Assembly: GCF_006494815.1 (NCBI RefSeq)
Contig: NZ_CP041091.1
Location: 2,011,001-2,075,000 of the forward strand
Direction of reading: 5' to 3'
Source of the DNA: Nocardioides sambongensis
Lineage (GTDB): Bacteria; Actinomycetota; Actinomycetes; Propionibacteriales; Nocardioidaceae
Length of the DNA stretch: 64,000 nt
A program made the position numbers and the translations under genes. This document shows, one piece after another, positions 1 through 8,343 of this stretch. The notes beneath the pieces are model-generated. The model made no database searches. It saw only the letters and a program-made list of their open reading frames with translations, and was not told where the DNA came from. Each line of letters starts with the position of its first letter. Positions within the stretch are counted from its first letter, which is position 1.

Positions 1-173
1 CGCACCGATCAGGATGCCGACGACGACCAGGTAAGGGGTGCCCAGCCATACGTCGAGGACCCAGCCGATCCCCCGTAGAAGAGCACCCCGGAGGTGAGGT
101 AGCCGAAGGCGTGCCAGGGGTCCCCGCGCGGGGAATCCTCCGGTTCGCTCGACGGGTGGTTCGGCTGAGCCAT
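1..173 (-). CDS. AtpZ/AtpI-like membrane protein, partial, frameshifted
   Basis: The gene starts at ATG 173 and runs off the left edge. The first frame reads MAQPNHPSSEPED and then GYLTSGVLFYGG; after position 74 the sensible frame changes and gives GWVLDVWLGTPYLVVVGIL, the usual AtpZ-type transmembrane hairpin. The break lies in a run of five C (70-74), where six would keep one frame, so I read it as a one-base loss, probably a sequencing error. AtpZ/AtpI proteins are small membrane factors encoded ahead of the F0 genes and are implicated in c-ring assembly or ion supply. The AtpI-like gene lies 30 bp upstream on the same strand. Family assignment rests on a short fragment. Confidence 0.6.
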
Positions 174-203
174 CGCGAACCGGACGATAGCAGGCGTACG
201 ACG

Positions 204-647
204 TCATCGCGCACCCGCCCCGGGCAAGGTGTAGATCGGCATCCGGACCCGCTTGAGCGCCACGATCTGCCCTGCGGACCAGGCCAGCGCCGAGGCCACG
301 ACGGCCGCTGCGAGCCACCCCCGCGACAGCGTGCCGTCGTCGAGGAGACCGCTGCGGTGCAGCGCCACCAGGACCACCAGGCCGGTCGCCGACTGGGCGG
401 CATAGGTGATCAGCGCTACGACGAACGACATCGCCGGCATCACGCCCGCGATCATGTTCACCGAGAAGGCGCCGAACGCCAGGATCCCGACCACCAGGGC
501 CGCGCCCACGAGGGCACCGACGGCGGCCGCCGAACCTCCGAGGACCAGACCGCACAGCGCCAGCACGAGACCCGCACAGCCGCCCGCGGCGGCCCCGTAC
601 ACCAGCCCGGCGGTGCCGGTGGTGCCTCGGCGGGTCTCGGTCGTCAT
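204..647 (-). CDS. AtpI-like four-helix membrane protein
   Basis: This 147-residue protein has about four hydrophobic segments (roughly residues 15-40, 45-70, 72-97 and 110-130) and a short basic C-terminus. Size and topology fit the poorly conserved ATP synthase protein I group that precedes atpB in actinobacteria. Its ATG overlaps the stop of the upstream glycosyltransferase as ATGA, so translation is probably coupled. The next gene on this strand is an AtpZ-like protein, which supports the ATP synthase context. There are no catalytic motifs, and the call rests mainly on topology and position. Confidence 0.6.
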   Translation of the reverse strand: MTTETRRGTTGTAGLVYGAAAGGCAGLVLALCGLVLGGSAAAVGALVGAALVVGILAFGAFSVNMIAGVMPAMSFVVALITYAAQSATGLVVLVALHRSGLLDDGTLSRGWLAAAVVASALAWSAGQIVALKRVRMPIYTLPGAGAR

Positions 648-1972
648 GTCGGCGGCCGTTCTTTCGGGGTCTCGATCAACCCTTTCGGGCGTTCGTGAAA
701 GTTATCACTAGCGGCTCCGGAGAGCCTCATCGGGGCGACGTCGAGGTGGGCCGGCAGGGACATCGCGACCCGCTCCCCCTCCTCCGCGGTGCTGCCCGGA
801 CCGGCAGGAGCAGCGCTCGGCGACTGCTCCCCCGACTGCTCCTCCGACTGCTCCTCCAGGGTCGGGTGCACGGCGGGCAGCAGGAAGGTGAGCGCGACGG
901 TCACCGCGGTGGCGACCGCGAGCCCGACCCACAGCCCCGGTCCGGCGAACAGGCTGGCCAGCACGGTCCCGAAGGCGATCAGCCCGGCCCACAGCCACAT
1001 GATCACCACCGCCCGCCGGTGGGAGTGCCCGATCTCGAGCAGCCGGTGGTGCAGGTGCTGCTTGTCCGGTGCGAACGGCGAGCGTCCGGCGCGGGTGCGG
1101 CGGACCACCGCGAGGACCAGGTCCACCAGCGGCACGATCAGGATCAGGATCGGCAGGGCCACCGGGAGCAGCATCGGCAGGAGGCTGGCGCGCACCCCGT
1201 CGGCGCCGCTGGTCAGCACGCCGGGCCCGAACTGGGTGGTCACCGTGATCGCGGTCGAGGAGAGCACCAGCCCGATCAGCATCGAACCGCTGTCCCCCAT
1301 GAAGAGGCGCGCCGGGTGGAAGTTGTGGCCGAGGAATCCGATGCAGGCGCCGGCCAACGCCGCGGAGAGCACCGCCCCGGTGGCTGCCAGGCTCACGTCG
1401 TTCAGCACCAGCAGCGAGTAGCTGAACACGAAGAACGCCATCGCGCTGATCCCGATCACGCCGGCGGCCAGGCCGTCCAGACCGTCGATGAAGTTCACGG
1501 CGTTGACGGTGGTCAGCACGATCAGCGCGGTGAGCAGCGCGCCCTGCGCCGAGTCCAGGGAGAACTGGGACCCGTCGGACTGGAAGAACCAGCTGAACTG
1601 GATGCCGGAGTAGACCAGGTAGCCCACCGCCAGCACCTGACCGCCGAACTTGGTGAGCGCGTCCAGGTCGAAGATGTCGTCGATCACCCCGACCGCACAC
1701 ACCATGGCCCCGGCGATCAGCACCGAGCCGGCGTCCTCGAAGACGAACGGGTTGCTGCGGGAGAGGAACGGGAGCTCACGGGCGACCAGGTAGGCGGCCG
1801 CGAGCCCGCCCATCATGGCCAGGCCGCCCAGGTACGGGATCGGCTCAGCGTGGACGTCGCGATCGCGCACCCTCGCCACCGCGCGGGTGCGCAGTGCGAC
1901 CTCCCGGGCGACCACGGTGAGCAGGTACGTCACCGCCGCCGCGACCAGGAAGACGAGGAGGTACTCCCGCAC
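644..1972 (-). CDS. WecA/MraY-family polyprenyl-phosphate glycosyl-1-phosphate transferase
   Basis: A polytopic membrane enzyme of 442 residues from a GTG start. Diagnostic motifs are the early PYLGGLAM segment, VNFIDGLDGLAAGV with the catalytic aspartates, FMGDSGSMLIG, and the histidine-rich cytoplasmic loop HLHHRLLEIGHSHRR near residue 310. These place it in the family that moves a sugar-1-phosphate (usually GlcNAc-1-P) from a UDP-sugar to decaprenyl or undecaprenyl phosphate, starting cell-wall polymer linkage or glycolipid synthesis. The position before the ATP synthase genes fits the WecA-like actinobacterial orthologue rather than MraY, which sits in the dcw cluster. After the last helix there is a polar tail of about 70 residues rich in E, Q and S. 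Six bases separate it from sua5. Confidence 0.88.
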   Translation of the reverse strand: MREYLLVFLVAAAVTYLLTVVAREVALRTRAVARVRDRDVHAEPIPYLGGLAMMGGLAAAYLVARELPFLSRSNPFVFEDAGSVLIAGAMVCAVGVIDDIFDLDALTKFGGQVLAVGYLVYSGIQFSWFFQSDGSQFSLDSAQGALLTALIVLTTVNAVNFIDGLDGLAAGVIGISAMAFFVFSYSLLVLNDVSLAATGAVLSAALAGACIGFLGHNFHPARLFMGDSGSMLIGLVLSSTAITVTTQFGPGVLTSGADGVRASLLPMLLPVALPILILIVPLVDLVLAVVRRTRAGRSPFAPDKQHLHHRLLEIGHSHRRAVVIMWLWAGLIAFGTVLASLFAGPGLWVGLAVATAVTVALTFLLPAVHPTLEEQSEEQSGEQSPSAAPAGPGSTAEEGERVAMSLPAHLDVAPMRLSGAASDNFHERPKGLIETPKERPPT

Positions 1973-1978
1973 CGGGCC

Positions 1979-2782
1979 TCACGCCCCTTCCGGCGGTGCG
2001 GCTCGACCGTCGGCGCTCTCGGCTGCGGTCTCCCCCGGCCGGTCGCCGGAGTCCGCGTCCCGGCCCGCGGCCTGGTCCGAGCCCGCGCCAGCGCCCGAGT
2101 CCGTGTCCGCGCCCGAGTCCGTCTCGATGCTCACCTCGTAGTCGGCGAGCACGGCGTCCAGCTCGGCGACCGCGATCGCGCCCAGCCGGAGCAGGCGGGG
2201 TCGCTCGCCGGTCGCGTCGACGATGGTCGACGGCGTCGGTCCCGGGGTCGGTCCCTCGTCGAGGACGACCACGACCGACTCACCGAGCATCTCCATCGCC
2301 GCATCGGCGTCGGTGGCCGCGTCCCGACCGGTCAGGTTGGCCGAGCTGACCGCGAGCGGACCGGTGCGGTCCAGGAGCTCGCGGGCCAGGGCGTGGTCCG
2401 GCATCCGCACGCCCACGGTCCCCCGGGTCTCCCCGAGGTCCCACTGCAGGGACGGCTGCTGGTGGCAGACCACGGTCAGCGGACCGGGCCAGAACTTCTC
2501 GACCAGGCCCCGCACGTAGTCGGGCACCCGGGTGGCGAGCGCGTCGAGGGTGGTCGCGGAGCCGACCAGCACCGGCGGCGGCATCTCCCGCCCGCGACCC
2601 TTGGCGGCGAGCAGGCGCGCCACGGCATCGGGATCGAACGCGTCCGCGGCGATGCCGTAGACGGTGTCGGTGGGGAGCACCACCAGACGACCGCGCTGCA
2701 GCGCGAGACTGGCCGCCTCGACGGCGGCGTCGCGCTCCTCGGCGGTGCCGGTGGGCATGCGTTCGGCGGTCACGTCGCTCAT
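1979..2782 (-). CDS. sua5: L-threonylcarbamoyladenylate synthase (Sua5/YrdC family)
   Basis: Makes threonylcarbamoyl-AMP from threonine, bicarbonate and ATP, the first step of t6A37 formation in ANN-decoding tRNAs. The YrdC fold is clear: PTDTVYGIAADAF, the KGRGREMPPPVLV loop, the SSANLTG motif and PSTIVDATG. I chose ATG 2782 (MSDVTAERMP), which gives 267 residues; upstream in-frame codons would overlap prmC. The last 48 residues or so form a low-complexity tail rich in D, S, G and A instead of a full Sua5 domain, so this is YrdC-like with an acidic extension. prmC ends 4 bp upstream; the run prfA-prmC-sua5 is standard in actinobacteria. Confidence 0.9.
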   Translation of the reverse strand: MSDVTAERMPTGTAEERDAAVEAASLALQRGRLVVLPTDTVYGIAADAFDPDAVARLLAAKGRGREMPPPVLVGSATTLDALATRVPDYVRGLVEKFWPGPLTVVCHQQPSLQWDLGETRGTVGVRMPDHALARELLDRTGPLAVSSANLTGRDAATDADAAMEMLGESVVVVLDEGPTPGPTPSTIVDATGERPRLLRLGAIAVAELDAVLADYEVSIETDSGADTDSGAGAGSDQAAGRDADSGDRPGETAAESADGRAAPPEGA

Positions 2783-2786
2783 CCTC

Positions 2787-3632
2787 TCACCGCGCCACAC
2801 GACGCGCGGTGAGGTACCGCGGCCGGTCGGCGAGGTCTCGGTGGTCACGGATCTCGTGCCAGTGCCCGGCACGGGCGAACACGTCGGGAGCCGCAGTGCC
2901 CTGGACGTCGGCGTGCTCCACGCCGATCACTCCGCCGGGTCGCAGCAGCCGCGCGCCCCGGTCGGCCAGCACCCGGATGGCGTCGAGGCCGTCGTCGCCG
3001 GAGAAGAGCGCCAGGTGCGGGTCGTGGTCGCGCGCCTCCGGCGCCACGGACTCCCAGGCCTCCAGCGGGACGTAGGGCGGGTTGCAGACGACGACGTCCA
3101 CAGCGCCGAGCAGGTCGTCGAACGCGGTCGCGAAGTCTCCCAGACGCAGGTCGACCCCGGTGTCGGCGAGGTTGCGCGCCGCCCACCCGAACGCCTCCTC
3201 GCTCAGCTCGACGGCGTGGACCCGGGCCTGCGGCACCTCGTCGGCCAGCGACCGGGCGATCGCACCGGACCCGGTGCACAGGTCGACCACGACGGGCGAC
3301 TCGAGCTCGCGGGCCCGATCGACCGCCCACCCGGCGAGCAGCTCGGTCTCCGGTCGCGGGACGAAGGCACCGGGGCCGACCGCCAGCTCCACGTAGCGGA
3401 AGGCGGCGGTGCCGATCAGGTGCTGGAGCGGTTGGCGCCGCACCCGCCGGGCCACCAGCGCCCAGAAACGCTCGGTCACGTCGGGCGCGACCTCGCCCAC
3501 GAGGACGATCTCCTGGCGACCGATCCCCATCACGAAGGCGAGCAGCTCCTCCGCGTCGTACGCGGGACTGGGCACCCCGGCCGCGGCGAGCGCGGCGCTG
3601 GCCTCGGTGATCAACGACCGGCGGGTGGCCAT
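2787..3632 (-). CDS. prmC: Peptide chain release factor N5-glutamine methyltransferase
   Basis: SAM-dependent methyltransferase that modifies the glutamine of the GGQ motif in release factors; its substrate PrfA is encoded immediately upstream (5 bp gap). The protein has an N-terminal helical domain for release-factor recognition, [10 protein letters not shown], the SAM-binding [15 protein letters not shown], and the catalytic NPPY motif (VCNPPYVP). Start taken as ATG 3632 (MATRRSL), since the longer frame overlaps prfA. The 281-residue length is normal for the family. Confidence 0.93.
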   Translation of the reverse strand: MATRRSLITEASAALAAAGVPSPAYDAEELLAFVMGIGRQEIVLVGEVAPDVTERFWALVARRVRRQPLQHLIGTAAFRYVELAVGPGAFVPRPETELLAGWAVDRARELESPVVVDLCTGSGAIARSLADEVPQARVHAVELSEEAFGWAARNLADTGVDLRLGDFATAFDDLLGAVDVVVCNPPYVPLEAWESVAPEARDHDPHLALFSGDDGLDAIRVLADRGARLLRPGGVIGVEHADVQGTAAPDVFARAGHWHEIRDHRDLADRPRYLTARRVAR

Positions 3633-3637
3633 CCGGT

Positions 3638-4708
3638 TCACTTCTCGAGGGCGGCGAGGCGGGCGGCCAGGTCGGTCTCCACGCACGAGTCGAGCACCGG
3701 CCCGAGCTCACCGTCGAGCACCTGGTCGAGGTTGTAGGCCTTGTAGCCGGTGCGGTGGTCGGAGATCCGGTTCTCCGGGAAGTTGTAGGTCCGGATCCGC
3801 TCGGACCGGTCCACCGTCCGCACCTGGCTCCGACGGGCGTCGCTGGCCTCGGCGTCGGCCGCGTCCTGGGCGGCCTGCAGCAGACGGGCCCGCAGGATCC
3901 GCATCGCCTGGTCCTTGTTCTGCAGCTGCGACTTCTCGTTCTGGCAGCTGACCACGATCCCGGTCGGCAGGTGGGTGATCCGGACCGCGGAGTCGGTGGT
4001 GTTGACGCTCTGGCCGCCGGGTCCGCTGCTGCGGAAGACGTCGATGCGCAGGTCGTTGTCGTGGATCTCGACGTCGATCTGCTCGGCCTCCGGCATCACC
4101 AGGACGCCGGCCGCGCTGGTGTGCACCCGCCCCTGCGACTCGGTGACCGGGACCCGCTGGACGCGGTGCACGCCGCCCTCGAACTTGAGTAGGCCGTACG
4201 GCGCCTGCCCGGGCTCGCTCGCACCGCCCTTGACCGCGACCGTGACCGACTTGTAGCCGCCCAGGTCCGACTCGGTCGCGTCCAGCACCTCGGTCTTCCA
4301 GCCGCGGTGCTCGGCGTACCGGGTGTACATCCGCAGCAGGTCGCCGGCGAAGAGCGCGCTCTCCTCACCGCCCTCGCCGGACTTGACCTCGAGGAGCGCG
4401 TCCTTGTCATCGGCCTCGTCGCGCGGGACGAGCAGGCGGCGCAGCCGCTCGGCGGCCGCTTCCTGGTCGGCCCGGAGTCCGACGACCTCCTCGGCGAAGG
4501 CCGGGTCGTCCTCGGCGAGCTCCTGGGCGGCGCCGGCGTCCTCACCGAGTCGACGCCACTCCCGCCAGGTCGCGATGATCCCGCCCAGCTCGGCGTAGCG
4601 CCGGTTGAGGGTGCGGGCCAGACGGGCGTCCGCGTGGGTCTCCGGCAGCGCCAGCCGGCCTTCGAGCTCCTGGTGCTCGGCGAGCATGCCTTCGACGGCC
4701 TCGAACAC
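3638..4708 (-). CDS. prfA: Peptide chain release factor 1
   Basis: Class I release factor recognising UAA and UAG stop codons. At 356 residues it is the usual size. The catalytic loop [17 protein letters not shown] carries GGQ, and the helical start and end fit RF1 ([16 protein letters not shown]; ending [10 protein letters not shown]). It is followed within 5 bp by prmC, which methylates this GGQ glutamine. A hairpin with a T-rich tail lies between rpmE and this gene, so prfA may depend on read-through or its own weak promoter. Confidence 0.96.
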   Translation of the reverse strand: MFEAVEGMLAEHQELEGRLALPETHADARLARTLNRRYAELGGIIATWREWRRLGEDAGAAQELAEDDPAFAEEVVGLRADQEAAAERLRRLLVPRDEADDKDALLEVKSGEGGEESALFAGDLLRMYTRYAEHRGWKTEVLDATESDLGGYKSVTVAVKGGASEPGQAPYGLLKFEGGVHRVQRVPVTESQGRVHTSAAGVLVMPEAEQIDVEIHDNDLRIDVFRSSGPGGQSVNTTDSAVRITHLPTGIVVSCQNEKSQLQNKDQAMRILRARLLQAAQDAADAEASDARRSQVRTVDRSERIRTYNFPENRISDHRTGYKAYNLDQVLDGELGPVLDSCVETDLAARLAALEK

Positions 4709-4740
4709 CTGACGGCTCCTTCGACGGGTACGGACGACGG

Positions 4741-4785
4741 GAAAAAGAGACGCCGGCCCCGCCCGAGGGGCAGGACCGGCGCCGA
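4741..4785 (-). terminator. Intrinsic terminator after rpmE
   Basis: On the minus strand a GC-rich hairpin (CGCCGG pairing with CCGGCG, with a partly paired C/G-rich interior) is followed by TCTCTTTTTC. It lies between the rpmE stop and the prfA start. A run of five T is striking in a sequence this GC-rich. Confidence 0.6.
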
Positions 4786-4792
4786 GGGGCCG

Positions 4793-5008
4793 CTACTTCT
4801 TGGCGGCCTTGCCGTACTTGGCCTCGAAGCGGGCGACGCGACCGCCGGTGTCGAGGATCTTCTGCTTGCCGGTGTAGAACGGGTGGCACTGCGAGCAGAC
4901 GTCGGCGTGGATCGCGCCGGAGTTCGCGGTGCTGCGCGTGGTGAAGTTGGCGCCGCAGGTGCAGGTCACCGTGGTCACCACGTAGTCGGGGTGGATGTCC
5001 TTCTTCAT
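4793..5008 (-). CDS. rpmE: 50S ribosomal protein bL31, zinc-binding form
   Basis: A 71-residue ribosomal protein starting MKKDIHPDY. Cysteines in TCTCGANF and DVCSQCHPF form the zinc site, making it the C+ (zinc-containing) form, as opposed to the zinc-free paralogue induced under zinc starvation. Start at ATG 5008 rather than the upstream in-frame ATG, because GAGGAC lies 5-6 bases before it and bL31 always begins MKxxIHP. It sits between rho and prfA, the usual actinobacterial position, and has its own promoter-like sequence upstream. Confidence 0.95.
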   Translation of the reverse strand: MKKDIHPDYVVTTVTCTCGANFTTRSTANSGAIHADVCSQCHPFYTGKQKILDTGGRVARFEAKYGKAAKK

Positions 5009-5085
5009 GGATGTCCTCACAAGGGGGTTCTAGGGTTCCGGGTCGCCCGCACGGGTTGTGGGACGTGAACCGGAGCCAACAGATG

Positions 5086-5115
5086 ATTCTACGCACCGGG
5101 TGGTGGCCGGACCAA
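5086..5115 (-). promoter_or_regulatory. Probable sigma-70-type promoter for rpmE
   Basis: On the minus strand a TAGAAT -10 box (5091-5086) lies 18 bp downstream of a TTGGTC -35 box (5115-5110). The leader to the rpmE ATG would be about 70 nt. It lies in the only sizeable gap between rho and rpmE. Confidence 0.5.
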
Positions 5116-5194
5116 TCGCCGAGCGAGCGGGGGTCCGGCGGCCGGAGACCGGTCCGGTGGCTGCCTCAGCGAGCCCCCGGACCGGTCGTCATCG

Positions 5195-7180
5195 TCACGA
5201 CGCCGAGCTGCGCTGCACCCGGGTGAGCAGCTCGACGTTGTTCTGGGAGCCGGCGACCAGCCGGAGCACCTCGCTGAGCGCATCGGTCGCGTCGAGGTCG
5301 TCCAACCGCCCCCGCAGCACCCAGAGGATCGAGGCCTCCTGCTCCCCGACCAGGTCCTCCTCGTGACGCGTCCCCGAGGCCGCGACGTCGACGGCCGGGA
5401 AGAGGCGGCGCCCGGCGAGGTCCCGCCGGAGCCGGAGCTCGTGGTTGGCGGTGCCCTGCAGCTCCTCGAAGATCGCGTCGTCGGTGGCCGACCCGGACTC
5501 CACGCGCACGGTGGCGACGATGGTCAGCGAGCCGCCGTCCTCCACGTTGCGCGCGGCTCCGAAGAGCTTCTTCGGCTGGTGCAGCGCCGAGGCGTCGACC
5601 CCGCCGGCCAGGGCTCGGCCGTTCGCCGGGGCCGCCATGTTGTGGGCGCGGCCGAGACGGGTCAGGCCGTCCAGCAGCACCACCACGTCGTGACCGAGCT
5701 CGACCAGGCGCTTGGCGCGCTCGACGGCCAGCTCGACGAGGCTGGTGTGGTCGGCAGCCGGGTGGTCGAAGGTGCTGGAGATGACCTCGCCCTTGACCGA
5801 GCGCTGGAAGTCGGTGACCTCCTCGGGACGCTCGTCGACGAGGACGACCATCAGGTGGCACTCGGGGTTGTTCGCCGTGATCGAACCGGCGATCGAGTGC
5901 AGCAGCGACGTCGTACCGGAACGTCCCGGGGCGATCACCAGGCTCCGCTGGCCCTTGCCCAGCGGGGCGACCAGGTCGATGGTCCGGCCGGTGGTCTCCT
6001 CGGCGGCCGTCTCCATCCGCAGCCGGTCGGCGGGGTGGACCGGGACGAGCGCGTCGAAGTCCGGCCGACTCTTGGACTGCTCCGGGTCGACCCCGTTGAC
6101 CGTGTCCACCCGCACCATCGGGTTGAACTTCTCCCGGCGCTCACCGTCGCGGGGCTGACGGACCTGTCCGGCGACCGCGTCGCCGCGGCGCAGGCCGTAC
6201 TTGCGGACCAGGGCCAGCGAGAGGTAGACGTCGTCGGCGCCGGCCAGGTAGCCGCTGGTGCGGACGAAGGCGTAGTTGTCCAGCACGTCCAGGATGCCGG
6301 CGGCCGGGACCAGTACGTCGTCCTCGCGCACCTCGGTGTCCGGCTCGTTGCGCCCACGGGTGCTCCGGTCCCGGCCACGTCGGCGCCGGTTGCGCCGGCT
6401 GCTGCCGTCGTCGTCGCCGGCGTCGTCCTGACCGGCCCCGTCCTGGCTCCCGCCGTCCTGGCGGCTCTTCTCCTGGGGCTTGTCCTGGGCCTTGTCCTGG
6501 GGCTTGTCCTGGGGCTTTTCCTGGGGCTTGTCCTGGGGCTTGTCCTGGGCCTTGCTCTGGGGCTTCTCCCTGCCCCGGTCCTGACCGTTGTCCGACTTGT
6601 CCGACTTGTCCGACTTGTCGGGCCGGTCAGACCGGGCGGACTTGTCGGAGGTGCGCTCCTGGCTGCCGTCCTGGCGTCCGGAACGATCGCGCTGCTTGGC
6701 CTGCGGCTGCTTGCCCTGGGGCTGCTTGCCGTCACTCTGCTGGTCGGCGGGCTTCTCAGCGGACTTGTCGGCCTGCTTGTCTTCCTGCTGGTCGGTCTGC
6801 TGGTCGCGGCCGGTCGGCCCGCCCTCGCTCCTGCCCGCGGGCTGCTTTCCCGCGGTGTCGCCGGCCGGGCCCTGCGCCGCAGCGGCGTTGCGTCCCGAGC
6901 CTGCCGACCTCTCGCGTTGCCGGACCGTCGGCTTCTGGGTGGTCGAGGGATCCGGGGCCTGCTCAGCGCGCGCCTTGCTCGCGGCGTGCTGCGCCTGGTG
7001 GTCCTTGATCGCCTCGACCAGCTGCGCCTTCTTCATGCTGCCGGTGCCGGCGATGCCCATCGCACCGGCCATCGCCTTGAGGTCGGCGATCAGCATGGAG
7101 TTCAGGCCGCCGCGCTTCTTGGCGGGAGCTGCCTGGGCGGCCGGCGCAGTGGCGTCGGTCGCTGGAGGGGTGTCGGTCAC
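5195..7180 (-). CDS. rho: Transcription termination factor Rho, divergent, altered Walker A
   Basis: Hexameric RNA helicase/translocase family that ends transcription. From GTG 7180 the protein has 661 residues: an N-terminal Rho helical domain (about 20-60, with LNSMLIADLKAMA), a long Q/K/D/P-rich insertion with tandem repeats (about 70-265), the cold-shock-like RNA-binding domain (about 280-380), and the ATPase domain. Conserved features include VLVDERPEEVTDFQR, VVVLLDGLTRLGRAHN, the Q-loop GGVDASALHQPKK and GAARNVEDGGSLT. The P-loop, normally PPKAGKT, reads PGRSGTT (residues 418-424): the lysine that binds ATP phosphates is threonine 423, and the nearby lysine is arginine 420. The usual SKMDE and FKGTGN segments are also changed. 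The gene sits at the canonical rho locus, thrB-rho-rpmE-prfA. The reading frame is intact through this region, so it is not a frameshift artefact. Confidence 0.9.
   Translation of the reverse strand: MTDTPPATDATAPAAQAAPAKKRGGLNSMLIADLKAMAGAMGIAGTGSMKKAQLVEAIKDHQAQHAASKARAEQAPDPSTTQKPTVRQRERSAGSGRNAAAAQGPAGDTAGKQPAGRSEGGPTGRDQQTDQQEDKQADKSAEKPADQQSDGKQPQGKQPQAKQRDRSGRQDGSQERTSDKSARSDRPDKSDKSDKSDNGQDRGREKPQSKAQDKPQDKPQEKPQDKPQDKAQDKPQEKSRQDGGSQDGAGQDDAGDDDGSSRRNRRRRGRDRSTRGRNEPDTEVREDDVLVPAAGILDVLDNYAFVRTSGYLAGADDVYLSLALVRKYGLRRGDAVAGQVRQPRDGERREKFNPMVRVDTVNGVDPEQSKSRPDFDALVPVHPADRLRMETAAEETTGRTIDLVAPLGKGQRSLVIAPGRSGTTSLLHSIAGSITANNPECHLMVVLVDERPEEVTDFQRSVKGEVISSTFDHPAADHTSLVELAVERAKRLVELGHDVVVLLDGLTRLGRAHNMAAPANGRALAGGVDASALHQPKKLFGAARNVEDGGSLTIVATVRVESGSATDDAIFEELQGTANHELRLRRDLAGRRLFPAVDVAASGTRHEEDLVGEQEASILWVLRGRLDDLDATDALSEVLRLVAGSQNNVELLTRVQRSSAS
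6468..6565. repeat. 12-bp tandem repeat within rho
   Basis: About eight imperfect copies of CTTGTCCTGGGG on the plus strand, encoding the KPQD/KPQE repeat of the Rho insertion domain on the minus strand. Copies vary by one or two bases (for example TTTTCC or GGGCC), as expected of a slippage-prone coding minisatellite. Confidence 0.85.
6588..6619. repeat. 9-bp tandem repeat within rho
   Basis: More than three copies of TTGTCCGAC, encoding a KSD tripeptide repeat in the Rho insertion domain. It lies 25 bp from the 12-bp repeat. Confidence 0.8.
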
Positions 7181-7355
7181 GTGAGGCCCTTTCCCACGGA
7201 TCGGGAGCCGCTGGCGGCCACGGGCCACGGTGCGGCGGTAACTTGGACAGAACTCCCGGAGCACGGCGTCGGCGTCAGCATCGCGAGGAGCTGGGGCGGC
7301 CGGGCCGGCGGCCACGGGCACGCACCGGACCGGAGAACCCGGACGGCGCGCCGCC

Positions 7356-7361
7356 AATCTA
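7356..7361 (-). promoter_or_regulatory. Possible -10 element for rho
   Basis: TAGATT preceded by TG on the minus strand (an extended -10 arrangement), about 175 nt before the rho start codon, within the 247-bp thrB-rho gap. A long leader would fit the autoregulation known for rho in other bacteria. No convincing -35 box was seen. Confidence 0.3.
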
Positions 7362-7427
7362 CACCAGGGCCGACCGCCCGCGGCGGTGGCCGTTCCCGGG
7401 CGTGCCGTCCGTCGCCCGAGCGGCGGC

Positions 7428-8336
7428 TCAGCGACCGATCGCCCCGCGCGGGTCCACCGCCAGCACCAACGCCTGCCAGCCCTGCGGGCAACGGGCGCGC
7501 AGGCGCTCGGTCTGCGCGGTCCGCCCCGCCTCGACGAAGGCGAGGACCGTCGGGCCGGCACCGGAGACGACCGCCGGCACGCCGTCGGCGCGCAGCGCGG
7601 CGACCAGGTCCAGGCTGGCCGGCATCGCGGGCCGCCGGTAGTCCTGGTGGAGCCGGTCCTCGGTGGCTCGCAGCAGCTGCTCCGGGCTGCTCGCCAGCGC
7701 GGCGACCAGGAGGGCGGCCCGGCCAGCGTTGCGGGCCGCGTCGGCGTGCGGCACCTGGGCCGGCAGCAGGCCCCGCGCGGCTTCGGTGGAGACCGGGTCG
7801 GCGGGGATGAAGACCACCGCGCCGATCCGGGGGTCCACCGATCCTGGTACGGCGTAGAAGCCGCCGCCGGCGTCCTGACCGGAGATCACGAAACCGCCGA
7901 GCAGCGCCGGCGCGACGTTGTCCGGATGCCCCTCGATGGTCGCCGCGAGATCGAGCAGCGCGGCGTCGTCGAGCAGCAGGCGTCCCCCGGCGACGAGATC
8001 GCGGGCCAGCCACACACCGGCCACGATCGCGGCGGAGGAGGAGCCCAGGCCGCGGGCGTGCGGGATCACGTTGTGGCAGGCGAGCCGCAGGCCCGGGGGC
8101 TCGAGCCCCATCCGCTCGAACGTGGCGCGCATGGAGCGGACCACCAGATGGCGCTCGTCGGTCGGGACCTGACCGGCCCCGACCCCGTCGACCCGGACCT
8201 CGAGGCCCTCGCCGACCACCTCGGCCTCGAGCCGGTCGCGCAGGTCGAGGGCCAGGCCCAAGGTGTCGAAGCCCGGACCGAGGTTCGCGGAGGTGGCCGG
8301 CACGGAGACCCCGACGGGGCCCTGCACGAAGGTCAT
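7428..8336 (-). CDS. thrB: Homoserine kinase
   Basis: GHMP-family kinase making O-phosphohomoserine from homoserine and ATP, the penultimate step of threonine synthesis. The ATP-binding loop PHARGLGSSSAAIV, the N-terminal SVPATSANLGPGFDTLG and the C-terminal SGAGPTVLAF identify the family; 302 residues is typical. Last gene of lysA-hom-thrC-thrB, 7 bp after thrC, so it is almost certainly co-transcribed. A 247-bp gap then separates it from rho. Confidence 0.95.
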   Translation of the reverse strand: MTFVQGPVGVSVPATSANLGPGFDTLGLALDLRDRLEAEVVGEGLEVRVDGVGAGQVPTDERHLVVRSMRATFERMGLEPPGLRLACHNVIPHARGLGSSSAAIVAGVWLARDLVAGGRLLLDDAALLDLAATIEGHPDNVAPALLGGFVISGQDAGGGFYAVPGSVDPRIGAVVFIPADPVSTEAARGLLPAQVPHADAARNAGRAALLVAALASSPEQLLRATEDRLHQDYRRPAMPASLDLVAALRADGVPAVVSGAGPTVLAFVEAGRTAQTERLRARCPQGWQALVLAVDPRGAIGR

Positions 8337-8343
8337 CGAGCGC

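Noticed and set aside
7181..7427. Coding frames in the thrB-rho gap
   Set aside because: No start with a ribosome site and no conserved segment; more likely the rho leader.
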